Shown: in pieces, positions 55,131-64,000 of the stretch
Numbering within the stretch: the stretch's first letter is position 1
Layout: each line of letters begins with the position of its first letter
Origin: Chinchilla lanigera
Taxonomy: Eukaryota > Chordata > Mammalia > Rodentia > Chinchillidae
Assembly: GCF_000276665.1 (NCBI RefSeq)
Contig: NW_004955469.1
Coordinates: forward strand, 10,695,729 to 10,759,728
Length of the DNA stretch: 64,000 nt
Direction of reading: 5' to 3'
Position numbers and translations under genes: made by a program
The notes under the pieces: model-generated
Told to the model about the DNA's origin: nothing
Database searches by the model: none
The model's input: only the letters and a program-made list of their open reading frames with translations

Positions 55131-55317
55131 AGAGACAAGCACATACACACAATGTATAGCTAATCAAGAAAAAAAAGAGTACAGTAATTCAAAAGAAGGT
55201 GGTAATCCTCCAGTTAGATGATTAAGGAATCTTCCATGTGGGGGAAGACTTTTTTTTAAGTGGAATCATGAAGAACTGAAAATTTATTGCTAGGAAAATA
55301 AATCTGTAATACCGTAG

Positions 55318-55416
55318 TATGTGTTTTTGTTTTGTTTTTTGGTACTGGGAATCGAACTCAGGACCTTGTGCTTGCCAGGCAGGTGCTTGTGCCACTGAGC
55401 TATATCCCCAGCCCAA
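55318..55416 (-). mobile_element. ID-type SINE
   Basis: GGTACTGGGAATCGAACTC to CTATATCCCCAGCCC; AGTAATACMRTAGTATGT-like flanks on both sides. Confidence 0.92.
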
Positions 55417-55555
55417 GTAATACAATAGTATGTATCTTGGGTATTAAGCATAATCAAGTTAAGAAGTTGATATGGCAAGAAATTTGTGTGTACGGGCATG
55501 ACAGACAGAGAAAGAGAGACACAGACTATAAGCCAGCTGGTCTAAGTGAGATTTT

Positions 55556-55649
55556 ATTTTTTTATTTTTTACTTTGGTATCAGGAATTGAACTCAGGACC
55601 TTGCACTTGCCAAGCAAGGCACTGTACTGTTGAGCTATATCCCTAGCCC
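55556..55649 (-). mobile_element. ID-type SINE
   Basis: TTTGGTATCAGGAATTGAAC to CTATATCCCTAGCCCC. Confidence 0.9.
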
Positions 55650-55690
55650 CTAATTCTCCATTTTAGAAGACAATTAAAAATTACAATTCC

Positions 55691-55768
55691 TGGGGCTGGG
55701 GATGTGGCTCGGTGGTAGAGTTCTTTCCTTGCATGCACAAGGGCCTGGGTTCAATCTCCAGCACTACA
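55691..55768 (+). mobile_element. ID-type SINE
   Basis: GGGGCTGGGGATGTGGCTCG to CAATCTCCAGCACTAC; a different subtype from the CGGTACCGG copies. Confidence 0.9.
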
Positions 55769-56462
55769 AAATATTACAACTCCAACAGCCCACAAACAAA
55801 ATAAAAAACGTTGCAGAAATTAAAATTATGTTCAAAGAGCTTTTTTTTATAGCTCATTTTCAGCGCCCCAAGAAAAATAAAAGCATTCATGACTATCACA
55901 GATGAAAATAAAATGAATGTCATGAGAACCAGTTTCTCCCCGCCTGAAGTATACAATCAACGTAGAAATTTGATACTATAACATTGTACCTTCAAACTTC
56001 TGTTGTAATTTTCTTTAAACCCTGTTTAGTATGGTTTCTTAAAAAAATTGTAAAAATGTTTTCATGATTGAGAGTCTATTTCCAATCCTTTTTCATCTAT
56101 TTGTATATCAACAGTTAACATACTGGCTACCACTTCTAATCAGGAAAAAAATCCTGGAAATATCTTCATTATGACAGCAGAAATTACTGATATGCAAGCA
56201 AACAATAAAAGGTGCAGTTCTCCAGAAAGCACATTTTGTTAAGTTTTGTTATTCTTTGGGATGATGCTTGGTGAATGACTCTTTCAATCTTGTAAACATC
56301 AGTGTGCACAGCCTCACTACTATGCAGTTTCACATCCTTGGACAGGAAGGCTGGTTCACAGCTAGTGAAAAGGTGGAAGAGTCCGAGTTTTAATGGCTGA
56401 TAAACCTACATCCTGCAGAAGAGGAAAGCACTTTTCCTCTTTTTGCTACTTAAAAATGTGGC

Positions 56463-56630
56463 AGAGCTGGGTGTGGTGGTGCACACTTGTAATCCCAGGA
56501 CTCAGGAGGCTGAGGCAGGAGGACGGTTGCGAGTTCAAGACCAGCCTGGACTACAAAGTGAGCTCAAGGCCAGCCTGAACCATATAGCAAGACCCTGTCT
56601 CAAAGAAGAAAAAAAAAAAAAAAAAAAAAG
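56463..56630 (+). mobile_element. B1-type SINE with long A tail
   Basis: GAGCTGGGTGTGGTGGTGC to CCTGTCTCAAAG plus A run; AATGTGGCAG flanks both sides. Confidence 0.93.
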
Positions 56631-56688
56631 AATGTGGCAGAAATGTATGCTGAGGTAGCCCAGTCAATCCTTTGTTGTTGTTTTCTTC

Positions 56689-57115
56689 CTTTTTTTTTTT
56701 TTTTTTTTGTAAATTTGGTCTTAGAATATTTCTGGAAGGGTGACATTTCAAAGAAAACACTGCGGGGACCGGCTTCCATTGCAGTCTTTAATGCTGCGCA
56801 TTAAAGGGCTATCCTCTGCTGTGGCTTTATCCAGGCACTGAACACTGTCCACATGCTGCAGGGTTAACTCCACTGGGTTATACCCCCAGAGTTGGTCGCC
56901 TTTTAGGTGGTGGCATTTGAGCATGGTAAGTGGGCCTTTAAGTTTGGAAACTCTGTCCAAGCAAAGGTCATCTGTTTTAACTTCTTTGTTGGCAGTATAA
57001 GAAAACCTTATTACCTCCCATACTGTTATAGTTAAAAATTTCAACTTTCTCACTGTCTTTTCTAGCCATGTTATCTAGACACTGGTTTGTTTCCATATTT
57101 CCTATCAGAAGACCT
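56689..57115 (-). pseudogene. GALNT1: GALNT1 processed pseudogene, 5' truncated
   Basis: On the - strand this encodes the C-terminal ricin-type lectin domain of polypeptide N-acetylgalactosaminyltransferase 1. [11 protein letters not shown] is followed by [42 protein letters not shown] and finally NVTLPEIF with its stop. It has no introns and ends about 20 nt later in a poly(A) tail (T run 56689-56709), so it is a retrocopy. A frameshift near 57000 and a TGA replacing an Arg codon just before NVTLPEIF make it non-functional. Its 5' end falls near 57115. Identification is from memory of the GALNT1 C-terminus; a close GALNT paralogue is less likely. Confidence 0.88.
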
Positions 57116-57189
57116 TTAATCTAAGCTTTCAAGAGAGAGTGAATTAATAGGTACAGAAAAGGCAAAAGGAGGGTAATCATAATGAAAAT

Positions 57190-57390
57190 CATAGCTGGTA
57201 TCTAATGCATAGTATGTATCAGGCACTAGTCCATGTCCTTTACATGAGTTATTTAATCCTCAAGCACTCTAAGAAACAGATACTATTTTTTTTTCTATTT
57301 TAATATAGGTGTCTGAGGTACAGACAAATTACTTATCCAAGGTTACAATCACTATATAAGGAGCTTTGCAGTGGACCAGGTTTAACCAAC
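57190..57390 (+). mobile_element. MIR fossil
   Basis: TATGTATCAGGCACTAGTCC, TTATTTAATCCTCAAGCA and TATCCAAGGTTACA are MIR landmarks. Confidence 0.78.
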
Positions 57391-57531
57391 TCTAAAATTA
57401 TTTCCCTTTTCCTTCTTTTTCTCTCCTCAGAAGTAAGGATCATCCTGAAGATATAATATTCCCAGATAATCTTATAGTTTAAAAACATATGTATATAGCT
57501 ATAAATGTATTCTCAGTTGAAATAGCAAATT

Positions 57532-57775
57532 TTTTTTAGACAGGGTCTGGCTATGTAGGTTCAGGCTGGCCTTGAACTCACTATGTAGCAGAGCTCAGGC
57601 TGGACTCAAAGTCATGATGAAAGCGCCTGCCTGGCAAGTGCAAGGTCGTGAGTTCGGTTCCCGGTACCGGAGAAAAACCAAAAAAAAAAAAAAAAAACAA
57701 AGTCATGATGATTCCCCTGCCTCGGCCTCCCAAGTGCTTGGATTACAGACATGGGCCACACCACACCTGGCTGGA
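57532..57775 (-). mobile_element. B1-type SINE split by an ID
   Basis: Antisense B1 interrupted after GACTCAAAGTCATGATG and resuming CAAAGTCATGATGATTCC. Confidence 0.92.
57621..57697 (+). mobile_element. young 5'-truncated ID inside a B1
   Basis: Starts within the A-box region (AAGCGCCTGCCTGGCAAGTG) and ends in a long A tail. CAAAGTCATGATGA at 57607-57620 and 57698-57711 is an exact duplication. Confidence 0.95.
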
Positions 57776-58121
57776 ATTTTGCAAATGTGCTCATTTCATA
57801 CACATTATTTCATAATGCTTTTTTTCACTAAGCACCGTGACTTGGGTGATGTTACAGAGTACATTTATTGTTAGGACTCCACTGTGTTTATTCCTCTTCT
57901 GATGGTTAGTCATTGTTTCCAAAATGTTTAAATTTTGTGGAACTTTTCATTATCTCTTTTTCTATTCTCTTTATATTTACGGTTTAATATCTTTTACATT
58001 TGTTTACCATCGCTTTGGTTGGGAGGACGCCTAGGCAGGTTACACAAAAAACTGGAGTTAGAAAGGAAGGTTAAGATCATATTCTCAAGAACACTAGAAA
58101 TCTTTAAATGACAAGCTCCTA

Positions 58122-58275
58122 AACCTGGGCGTGGCGGCGCACACCTGTAATGCCAGGATTTAGGAGGCTGAGGCAGGAGGATCACCAGCAGTTTTGAGCC
58201 AGCATGGGGTGCATAGTGAGTTCAAGGCCAGCCTGAGCTCTGAACTACAAAGTGAGACCCTATCTCAAAAAAAGG
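58122..58275 (+). mobile_element. B1-type SINE
   Basis: CTGGGCGTGGCGGCGCAC to CCCTATCTCAAAAAAAG. Confidence 0.9.
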
Positions 58276-58282
58276 GAGGTGG

Positions 58283-58380
58283 GGCTGGGGGTATACCTCA
58301 GTGGCATAAGCACCTGCCTGGCAAGCGCAAGGTCGTGAGTTTAATCCCTGATACTGCAAAAAAAAAAAAAAAAAAAAAAA
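58283..58380 (+). mobile_element. ID-type SINE
   Basis: GGGGCTGGGGGTATACCTCA to a long A tail; GAGGTGGGG on both sides. Confidence 0.9.
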
Positions 58381-58633
58381 GAGGTGGGGCACTCCTGATT
58401 GTATTTACACCAGAAGAGTAACAGTACTGCAGCCATATTGTAAGAAGACTACTCTAGAGATGAGAGGAAGGGGTGAAAAGAGAGGCAACGCAGGAGGTGA
58501 GAAGGCAGCTGGGAAGAGATACAATCAAAGGGAGCAATAATCCATTAGGAAAAAAAACAGAAAAGTAGGGAAGCATGAAATTTATGTTTAATATACACCT
58601 TTTGACTTTTAATCACACCTACCTTCAAACAGT

Positions 58634-58732
58634 ATTTTTTTTTGAGACAGGGTCTTGCTTATGTAGCCCAGGCTGGACTCACACTTGCCTTCCAAGTGCT
58701 GGGATTACAGGTGTGTGCCTCCACACCGGGCA
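58634..58732 (-). mobile_element. B1-type SINE at the provirus edge
   Basis: Antisense short copy ending CCACACCGGGCAG. CTTCAAACAGTA precedes it, and TCAAACAGTA reappears right after the provirus, so the B1 duplication spans the provirus insertion. Confidence 0.85.
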
Positions 58733-58736
58733 GTCA

Positions 58737-59067
58737 TGTAACAGAAAATGCCCCCCGAGCCAGTATACTTCCGTTTCTCAGTTGTCCAGGTAGTAGTTCC
58801 TGTTCCAGTTCCGGTTGCTCCTGTCTCCTAGAAACAGCTGGTCACTGTGACGCATAGCTGGTCACTATGATGCACACTGATAAGCCAATCCCCAACTGAC
58901 AAGTCATTCTGCCTCTGTACTTCCTGCTTGCTTATCCCATATAAACTCTAGACCCCCAGAGATCAGGGCCTGAAATACTGGGAGTGATCCCAGTCAGTGC
59001 CCATCAACATAAATAAATCTGCCTCCAAATCCTGAGTGCTGCTTCAGTGTTTCAGCTTGCCACTGCA
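58737..59067 (+). repeat. 5' LTR of the provirus
   Basis: TGTAACAGAAAATGCC to TTGCCACTGCA. It holds a TATAAA box (58940-58945), an AATAAA (59012-59017) and a doubled 20-bp unit containing AGCTGGTCACT. Confidence 0.92.
58940..58945 (+). promoter_or_regulatory. TATA box of the 5' LTR
   Basis: TATAAA after CTTGCTTATCCCA, about 70 bp before the AATAAA, as in many gammaretroviral LTRs. Activity is unknown. Confidence 0.6.
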
Positions 59068-59069
59068 TC

Positions 59070-59087
59070 TGGTGCATCAGTCGGGAA
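59070..59087 (+). other. primer-binding site, tRNA-Gly-like
   Basis: TGGTGCATCAGTCGGGAA begins two bases after the 5' LTR. It agrees with the complement of tRNA-Gly (TGGTGCATTGGCCGGGAA) except in the middle four bases, three of which differ. tRNA-Gly priming is inferred. Confidence 0.7.
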
Positions 59088-60150
59088 AACTGACCATGCT
59101 GACCTCTTTGGTCACTAGTCATGGCCCTCGTGGGCAGAGCAAAGACCTTTCCAGGACCCAACACGAAGGCACGCCCTTGAGATTTCTAGTGTCCCCTCGG
59201 AGGTCTGGAGGAGGATTCCTGGCTCCCCCCTTGAGCAGCTCACATTGGACCCCAAAGAGAAGAGGATACAATCTGTCTGCCTGCCTGCCTGCCTGCCTGC
59301 CTGCTTGACTCAGGTAAGACTCCTAGGAGCACCCTAGTTAGTCTGTCAGTCCTACTCAGTTCGAGCAGAAGAACTTGATCACCTCTCGTTAGTTAAGGCC
59401 ACCCTCAAGGGAAGAGCGGTTGGAATGCTTAACCTCTGAGTGCTGAATGAAGGTGTGAGTGAGTGGAATGGCCAGCACAAGCAATAGGCTGCTCCGTCTG
59501 TGCACCAAGACTGGCACTGGTCGCAGTGCAGTTCCATGGTGACCAACATATGGCATAACACAGGCCTCACACCCTCCTTAGCTAAGTTGTGTCTAAGTCC
59601 TCACCCATGGCCAGGTGGGCATCTGAATGTTCTCTCTTGGGGCACCCATCCTTTGTCTGTTGTGACATCATAGGGAGATAGAATGGGAACTAATTAGTTA
59701 AAACCCACAGTCCCTGACTGCAGGAAAAGGGGCTTTTATGGAGTTAGAAATGAAACCAAACTGCTCTCTACGTTGCAAAGAAAAAAAAAAGAAAAAGAGG
59801 CCCATTCTTCCTGAGAATTCTGCCTTGGCACACTCATCAGCTGCCCAAGTTGCTGCCAATACCTACAGCTTCACTCCCCACTCCTAACTTGTCTACTTCC
59901 AGCCAATGGAACTGGTTCCAGCTGGCCACTGCCTGCATTCGGCCACAGAGGCCCTCCCTCCAGAGCCGTCAGCTTACACGCCTGTCCTGGTCAGATGGCA
60001 TCATGAATGCCCACCTGAGATGACTGTCAACAATTCCTTCTGAGTTCCACATTTTGACTGAGGAAAAATTGGACTGTCAGCCCTGACAAATGAGTTGCTC
60101 CCCATCAGGCCTGAATAGATAGGGCAGACAGAGCTCTATCACACTGGGCC
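59088..60150 (+). pseudogene. ERV leader and decayed gag region
   Basis: Position between the primer site and the protease makes this leader plus gag. Only short open pieces remain and no capsid or zinc-knuckle motif is readable. A (CTGC)n run lies at 59277-59305. Confidence 0.5.
59277..59305. repeat. (CTGC)n microsatellite
   Basis: About seven CTGC units in the ERV leader. Confidence 0.95.
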
Positions 60151-60300
60151 CCCCAAAGCCCTCAGTCATTGCTAAAGTCAGGGGCAAACCTGTGACCTTC
60201 CTGGTAGACAACGGAACCGAACTCTCTGCTTTCAAAAGTTCCCTCTATCAAAAAGTTACCCTCACCAGGGCAACTGGAACTCTTGCCTCTCACCCCTTCT
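60150..60300 (+). pseudogene. ERV protease remnant
   Basis: Reads KPVTFLVDNGTELSAF: the retroviral aspartic-protease active-site region with DNG where DTG is expected, so the catalytic motif itself is altered. Confidence 0.75.
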
Positions 60301-60639
60301 GCCAGGCACAAACTTAAAGCCTGTGAGGACATCTCCTTCGTAGCAAGCCAGTCAGCCTTCCTCTTGCTAAACCCTGCACTTTCAACTTTGACTGTTCCCT
60401 GAGAGAAAGATGACGTCTGTATCTGCCTGAAACAGGTAACTGCAGTCCTGAAGCTCTGAAAATTCTCCTCCCAGAAATGTAAACTAAAGACTTGCCTCTG
60501 GGCCTGGCCATCAACCATGCCACCTCACCATGGCCCCCGCTGCTGTCAGATGTCATGGGAAGCACAAACAGGCATCTATCCGAGCATCAGTCTGATAGAC
60601 TGACAGACTGTTAATCACCTCGGGCAAGCTCTCTGTGCT

Positions 60640-61440
60640 GTCTGACTCATACAGCCTTTTTGGACTGTTCTAGATTTAAAAGATGCCTTCCTCTGCTTGT
60701 GAGCTGCTCCCATCAGCCCCTGCAACTGGGAAGATCCTGAGATAAAAGGCCAGCTCACTTGGTCTCAATTGCCACAAGGGGTTGAGAACTCTCCCACTAT
60801 TTTGGGGGTGGCTCCAACAACAGATTTGGCGAAGCCACCAGCATCTTTTCTCCTAGGTGTCTCTGTCCCTCCCAGCTCCGTCATGGTCCCCCCAGCAAAC
60901 AGTGTAGACTGTCAAACTGCTAAAATATACCTCTCGTGTCTGTAAAGCCAGTTCAAGATCTCTGAGCTGCCAATGCCACCACAATTGCCCTCCATATATG
61001 TTGCCTCAGTCTTCCGCCACCCACAGCCTGGTGGTACACCTGCCCCAAAAAATGCCTTTTTCTGCCTTCAACTGGCTCCTATCAGCCAGCCCCCCTTCAC
61101 AACTGACCTGGACTCAACCTCCCAAAGGTTCAAAAACTTCTTCCCTCTTTAAAAAGCACTTCCTATTAATGATGCCTCCAAGCTGCCTGCTGGAAAGACA
61201 CACAAGCTCTGTTGTAAAATCTGGCACAAACTGGTTACAAGAAAGAAACTCCACAGATTTCTTGGAGCTGCTGGCTTCTATAGAATCTGGATCCCTGAAT
61301 TCACAAAAAAAATGATGCTTACTCAGATGGTCAGCCCTGGGTGCACCCAGTGGCCTACCTATGCAAATACTTGGATCCAGTAAGGGGTGCCTCCTCCTCT
61401 GCTCTTGCGCTCTAATAGCCACTGTCCTTCAGATCAAGAA
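60640..61440 (+). pseudogene. ERV reverse transcriptase and connection remnant
   Basis: VLDLKDAFLCL at about 60669 is the first catalytic-Asp region of RT. GQLTWSQLPQG follows and, after decay, FLGAAGFYRIWIPEF at about 61258 marks the connection domain. RNase H-start-like sequence with VAYLCKYLDPV follows. In-frame stops and frameshifts are numerous. Confidence 0.8.
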
Positions 61441-61451
61441 AGCTGACAAAG

Positions 61452-61605
61452 CCGGGCATGGTGGCGTACGCCTCTAATCCCAGCACTTGGGAGGCTAAGG
61501 CAGGAGGATCGTTGTGAGTTTAAGACCAGCCTGAGCTACAATGTGAGCTCAAGGCCAGCCTGAACTGCATATCGAGACCCTGTCTCAAAAAGATAGAAAA
61601 AAAGC
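61452..61605 (+). mobile_element. B1-type SINE in the provirus
   Basis: Near-consensus copy; AAAGCTGACAA occurs before and after it as target duplication. Confidence 0.93.
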
Positions 61606-62035
61606 TGACAAGCTCACCTTAAGCCAAGACCTAACTGTCCTGGTGCCACATGCTATGCTGGACCTCACTCAGTGCCAAGGACTCATACAAAAATCCCCGC
61701 CTGACTCTTTTGGTGATAAAACCACTCAATACCTGCCCCATACCTGCCCACAAAGCTGGGCCCAATGGACCATAACACCTGGCACTGTCTGATAAACTAT
61801 TCTCAAGCCGATCAGACTTAGAAAACATACCCATGTAACAGATGCTAAGTACATTCTGTTTATAGATGGAAGTAGCTCTGGTTAGGAATGGAGTCTGACA
61901 GGCTAGATATGCTGTGGTTATCTTGGACAAAACTATTTTGGCCAAAATTTTCCTGCAGGGATGATCTGCACAGCAAACTGCTTCCTGCTGCTGTTTGGAA
62001 ACCTGCCACCAATGATGCAAAATAATCCGCTCCAA
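61606..62035 (+). pseudogene. ERV RNase H remnant
   Basis: LFIDGSSSG at about 61857, then a stop, is the conserved Asp-Gly-Ser start of a retroviral RNase H core. Confidence 0.65.
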
Positions 62036-62192
62036 GGCTGGGCGTGGTGGCACACACTAGTAATCCCAGCACTCGGGAGGCTGAGGCAGGAGAATCACTG
62101 TGAGTTTGAGACCAGCCTGGGCTACAAAGTGAGCTCAAGGCCAGCCTGGGCTGTATATCGAGACCCTGTCTCAAAAAGACAAAAAAAAAATC
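62036..62192 (+). mobile_element. B1-type SINE in the provirus
   Basis: Near-consensus copy; AATCCGCTCCA before and AATCCACTCCA after it. Confidence 0.93.
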
Positions 62193-63141
62193 CACTCCAG
62201 AGTCCTAGGCCCCCTCTGGAGATCCAACTGACTGAAACATCAACCCCAGCCATCAGACCTGCCCTCAATGTATGTTCTGCAAGCTCAAGCCATTGCGCTG
62301 GCACATGTACCACTGCAGGCAGCTCAGATTTTAGCGTCTGTGTCATGGGACCCAACCTCCCATTCCCTACCTGTACTGAGAAGACAATAAAAGTTTGTAG
62401 GATCCTGCTGTAAAAAGTCATTCCTATATAGGGCCTACCCTTGATCACGGGCAGAGACAATGGGCTGGCATTTGTAGCAGAGGTAATTAAAAACCTACAT
62501 TAAATAAAAACTACATACAGTACACAGGCCACAAAGCTCTAGAAAGCTTAAAAAACAGCTTGTAAGTCACACACATATAACCCAGGTACATATTAACTAC
62601 ATCTACAAGTTTCAGAAATCCAGCCTTAGCTCTGCTAAAAAATTTACCTGGACCAGAAGCACACTCTGAAGAGATGATGCATTCAAAGCCTTGCTACTGT
62701 CACTCCTGATGCTGACAGATCAACACACAGCTGAAGCCTGAGGACATTGTTCACAGGATTGCTCCATACCTATTCCCCTTGATTTCTGTGTCTTTTCAAG
62801 CTGCTTACCCAGTCCTTGCTTCCTTGCTCCCTGCGAGCTGTGATTTTCTCCTTAAACTCTATAGATGGTTGCCCCAAGAGAAGAGAACAATCAATCAAAC
62901 ACTTGAGTGTCCAAGGCACACTGGACACTCCTAGGTCAGATTAACTCCTTCACTCCATTGTCAGAGTCTTAGGGAGAAACCCTATAGTAAGGGAAACAAA
63001 CCACAAACTCCTCACAAAAAAAACTTTCAGTCTTGGGGACCTTGGCTAGGACCATTGACAACCCTAATGCTACTGCTTCTAGTTGGGCCTTGTCTCAAAA
63101 AAGCACACATAATACGCCCAGCAAAGACTCACCAGAGAAAC
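62193..63141 (+). pseudogene. ERV RNase H end and integrase remnant
   Basis: At about 62445 the sequence reads GRDNGLAFVAEVIKN, matching the second catalytic-Asp region of retroviral integrase. Beyond about 62800 there is no recognisable env before the polypurine tract. Confidence 0.65.
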
Positions 63142-63157
63142 TAAAAAGGGGAGAAAA
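63142..63157 (+). other. ERV polypurine tract
   Basis: AAAAAGGGGAGAAAA directly before the 3' LTR. Confidence 0.85.
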
Positions 63158-63474
63158 TGCAACAGAAAATGCTCCCCCACCCCCAACCAGTATACTTCAG
63201 TTTTTAGTTGCCCAGGTAATAGTTCCTTTCCAGTTCCAGTTGCTCCTGTCTCTTAGAGATGGCTGGTCACTGTGATGCACAGTGTATAAACCAATCCCCA
63301 ATTCACAAGCCATTCTGCCTCTGTGCTTCCTGCTTGCTTATCCCATAAAAGCCCTAGACTGCCAAAGATCAGGGCCTGATATTTTAGGAGGGATCCCAAT
63401 TAGTGCCTGTTGACATAAACAAATCTTCCTCTAAATCCCAGGTGTCTTTTTTGGTGCTTCTAATTGCCATTGCA
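63158..63474 (+). repeat. 3' LTR of the provirus
   Basis: TGCAACAGAAAATGC to TTGCCATTGCA. It differs from the 5' LTR by many substitutions, and only one of the two AGCTGGTCACT-type units is present. Confidence 0.92.
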
Positions 63475-63776
63475 GTCAAACAGTACTTTTATTAACTGAC
63501 AATTTTTAACAATCCAACCCCGTCTTGATAGTTCTATATTAGGATTTTTATATGCACACCAACTGTAACTCTTTGGCCCTAATAATAATTAACTCTTCTC
63601 AGCATCTGAAACTCTTCCTGTTCCTCCTAAAGGAGTATTCTTTTTTGATTAAGAATCTTTCGGCAGGTTTCTACAAAGCTTCAGCAATATCATTAAGCTG
63701 TTGTGTTTCACGTTCAAGCAAAAATAACTAATGTCTATTTCTAATATTCCTGTGGATGGTCTAAATAGAGTTTTTC

Positions 63777-63895
63777 AGCTGGGAGTGGTGTGCACATCTG
63801 TAATGCTAGCATTTGGGAGGCTGAGGCACGATGACTACTGCAAGTTCAAGGCCAGCCTAAACTACATTGTGAGATCCTGTCTCAAAAATCAAAAA
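63777..63895 (+). mobile_element. B1-type SINE, short form
   Basis: AGCTGGGAGTGGTGTGC to CCTGTCTCAAAAATC. Confidence 0.85.
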
Positions 63896-64000
63896 CAAAA
63901 CAAAAAGAACCCTTTTAAAGGTATGCATATTAAGCTGTAATATGCATACCAAACAACAATAAGGAAAAAGAACTATTGTCACTAAAACTATATACTTTAG

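Larger units (their letters stand above)
58737..63474 (+). mobile_element. class I (gammaretrovirus-like) ERV with two LTRs
   Basis: An old, broken endogenous retrovirus with paired LTRs (58737-59067, 63158-63474) and an exact 4-bp duplication GTCA (58733-58736, 63475-63478). It also has a primer-binding site, pro-pol remnants and a polypurine tract. The internal part is about 4.1 kb, two B1 copies included. No env is recognisable and gag is too decayed to delimit. Every long frame carries stops and frameshifts, so no protein is expected. Confidence 0.9.
51570..64000 (-). other. TRMT61B intron with ERV sequences and a processed pseudogene
   Basis: Upstream (on the - strand) of the exon at 51478-51569 the next exon should encode the SAM-binding region, but I find no match to 64000, so this is one intron. 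The stretches 52600-53340, 54770-55010, 55770-56460, 57780-58120 and 63480-63770 hold nothing recognisable. Confidence 0.75.

Noticed and set aside
59036..59308. 90-codon frame from the LTR into the ERV leader
   Set aside because: Spans the LTR and primer-binding site and ends in a CTGC repeat; not a plausible protein.
61961..62460. Open frames of 110-150 codons on both strands
   Set aside because: They run through a B1 inserted in the provirus and mix SINE with decayed pol; no coherent protein.

Overview
This is a mammalian, almost certainly rodent, genomic window. The evidence is spliced genes with GT-AG introns, dozens of B1-type SINEs carrying the internal tandem duplication typical of rodent B1, dozens of tRNA-derived ID-type SINEs, several L1 copies, MIR and L2 fossils, and class I endogenous retrovirus (ERV) sequence. 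The youngest ID copies (about 7274-7375, 17312-17421, 33074-33175, 57621-57697) share a crisp consensus ending in CGGTACCGGAGAAAAA. From memory this looks more like beaver or a relative (Castorimorpha) than mouse, squirrel or guinea pig; that is inference only.

Two protein-coding genes are present, both incomplete and converging tail to tail. On the + strand the last five coding exons of SPDYA (Speedy/RINGO A, a CDK2 activator) lie at 440-498, 3330-3415, 9332-9503, 18300-18597 and 48782-48873. On the - strand the last four coding exons of TRMT61B (mitochondrial tRNA m1A58 methyltransferase) lie at 51569-51478, 50840-50614, 49347-49267 and 49177-49134. The two stop codons are only about 260 bp apart, so the 3' UTRs probably overlap. 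The SPDYA promoter and first exons lie left of the window and the TRMT61B 5' exons lie to the right. No other host protein-coding gene is recognisable.

The 30-kb SPDYA intron (18598-48781) holds an old minus-strand L1 (22.1-35.6 kb) split by a younger minus-strand L1 (23.0-28.4 kb). The younger L1 carries a solo ERV LTR and SINEs. Another minus-strand L1 lies at 41.0-48.3 kb, with a MaLR-like LTR and an unidentified roughly 0.6-kb open block. The same intron holds a candidate 95-nt cassette exon (36637-36731) that would give SPDYA an alternative C-terminus.

Right of 51.6 kb is a TRMT61B intron. It contains an ERV protease fragment with a degenerate tandem repeat (53.9-54.5 kb), a GALNT1 processed pseudogene (56.7-57.1 kb), and a two-LTR, env-less-looking gammaretrovirus-like provirus (58.74-63.47 kb) with decayed pro-pol and two B1 insertions. 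Small items include a truncated U4 snRNA retropseudogene, two short hAT-type inverted-repeat elements, a tandem pair of ID insertions that share one target site, and a bare poly(T) with target-site duplications. I see no CRISPR array, operon or novel multi-gene system. The most notable features are the cassette exon, the gene overlap and the nested retroelements. SINE and L1 ends are read by eye and may be off by tens of bases.
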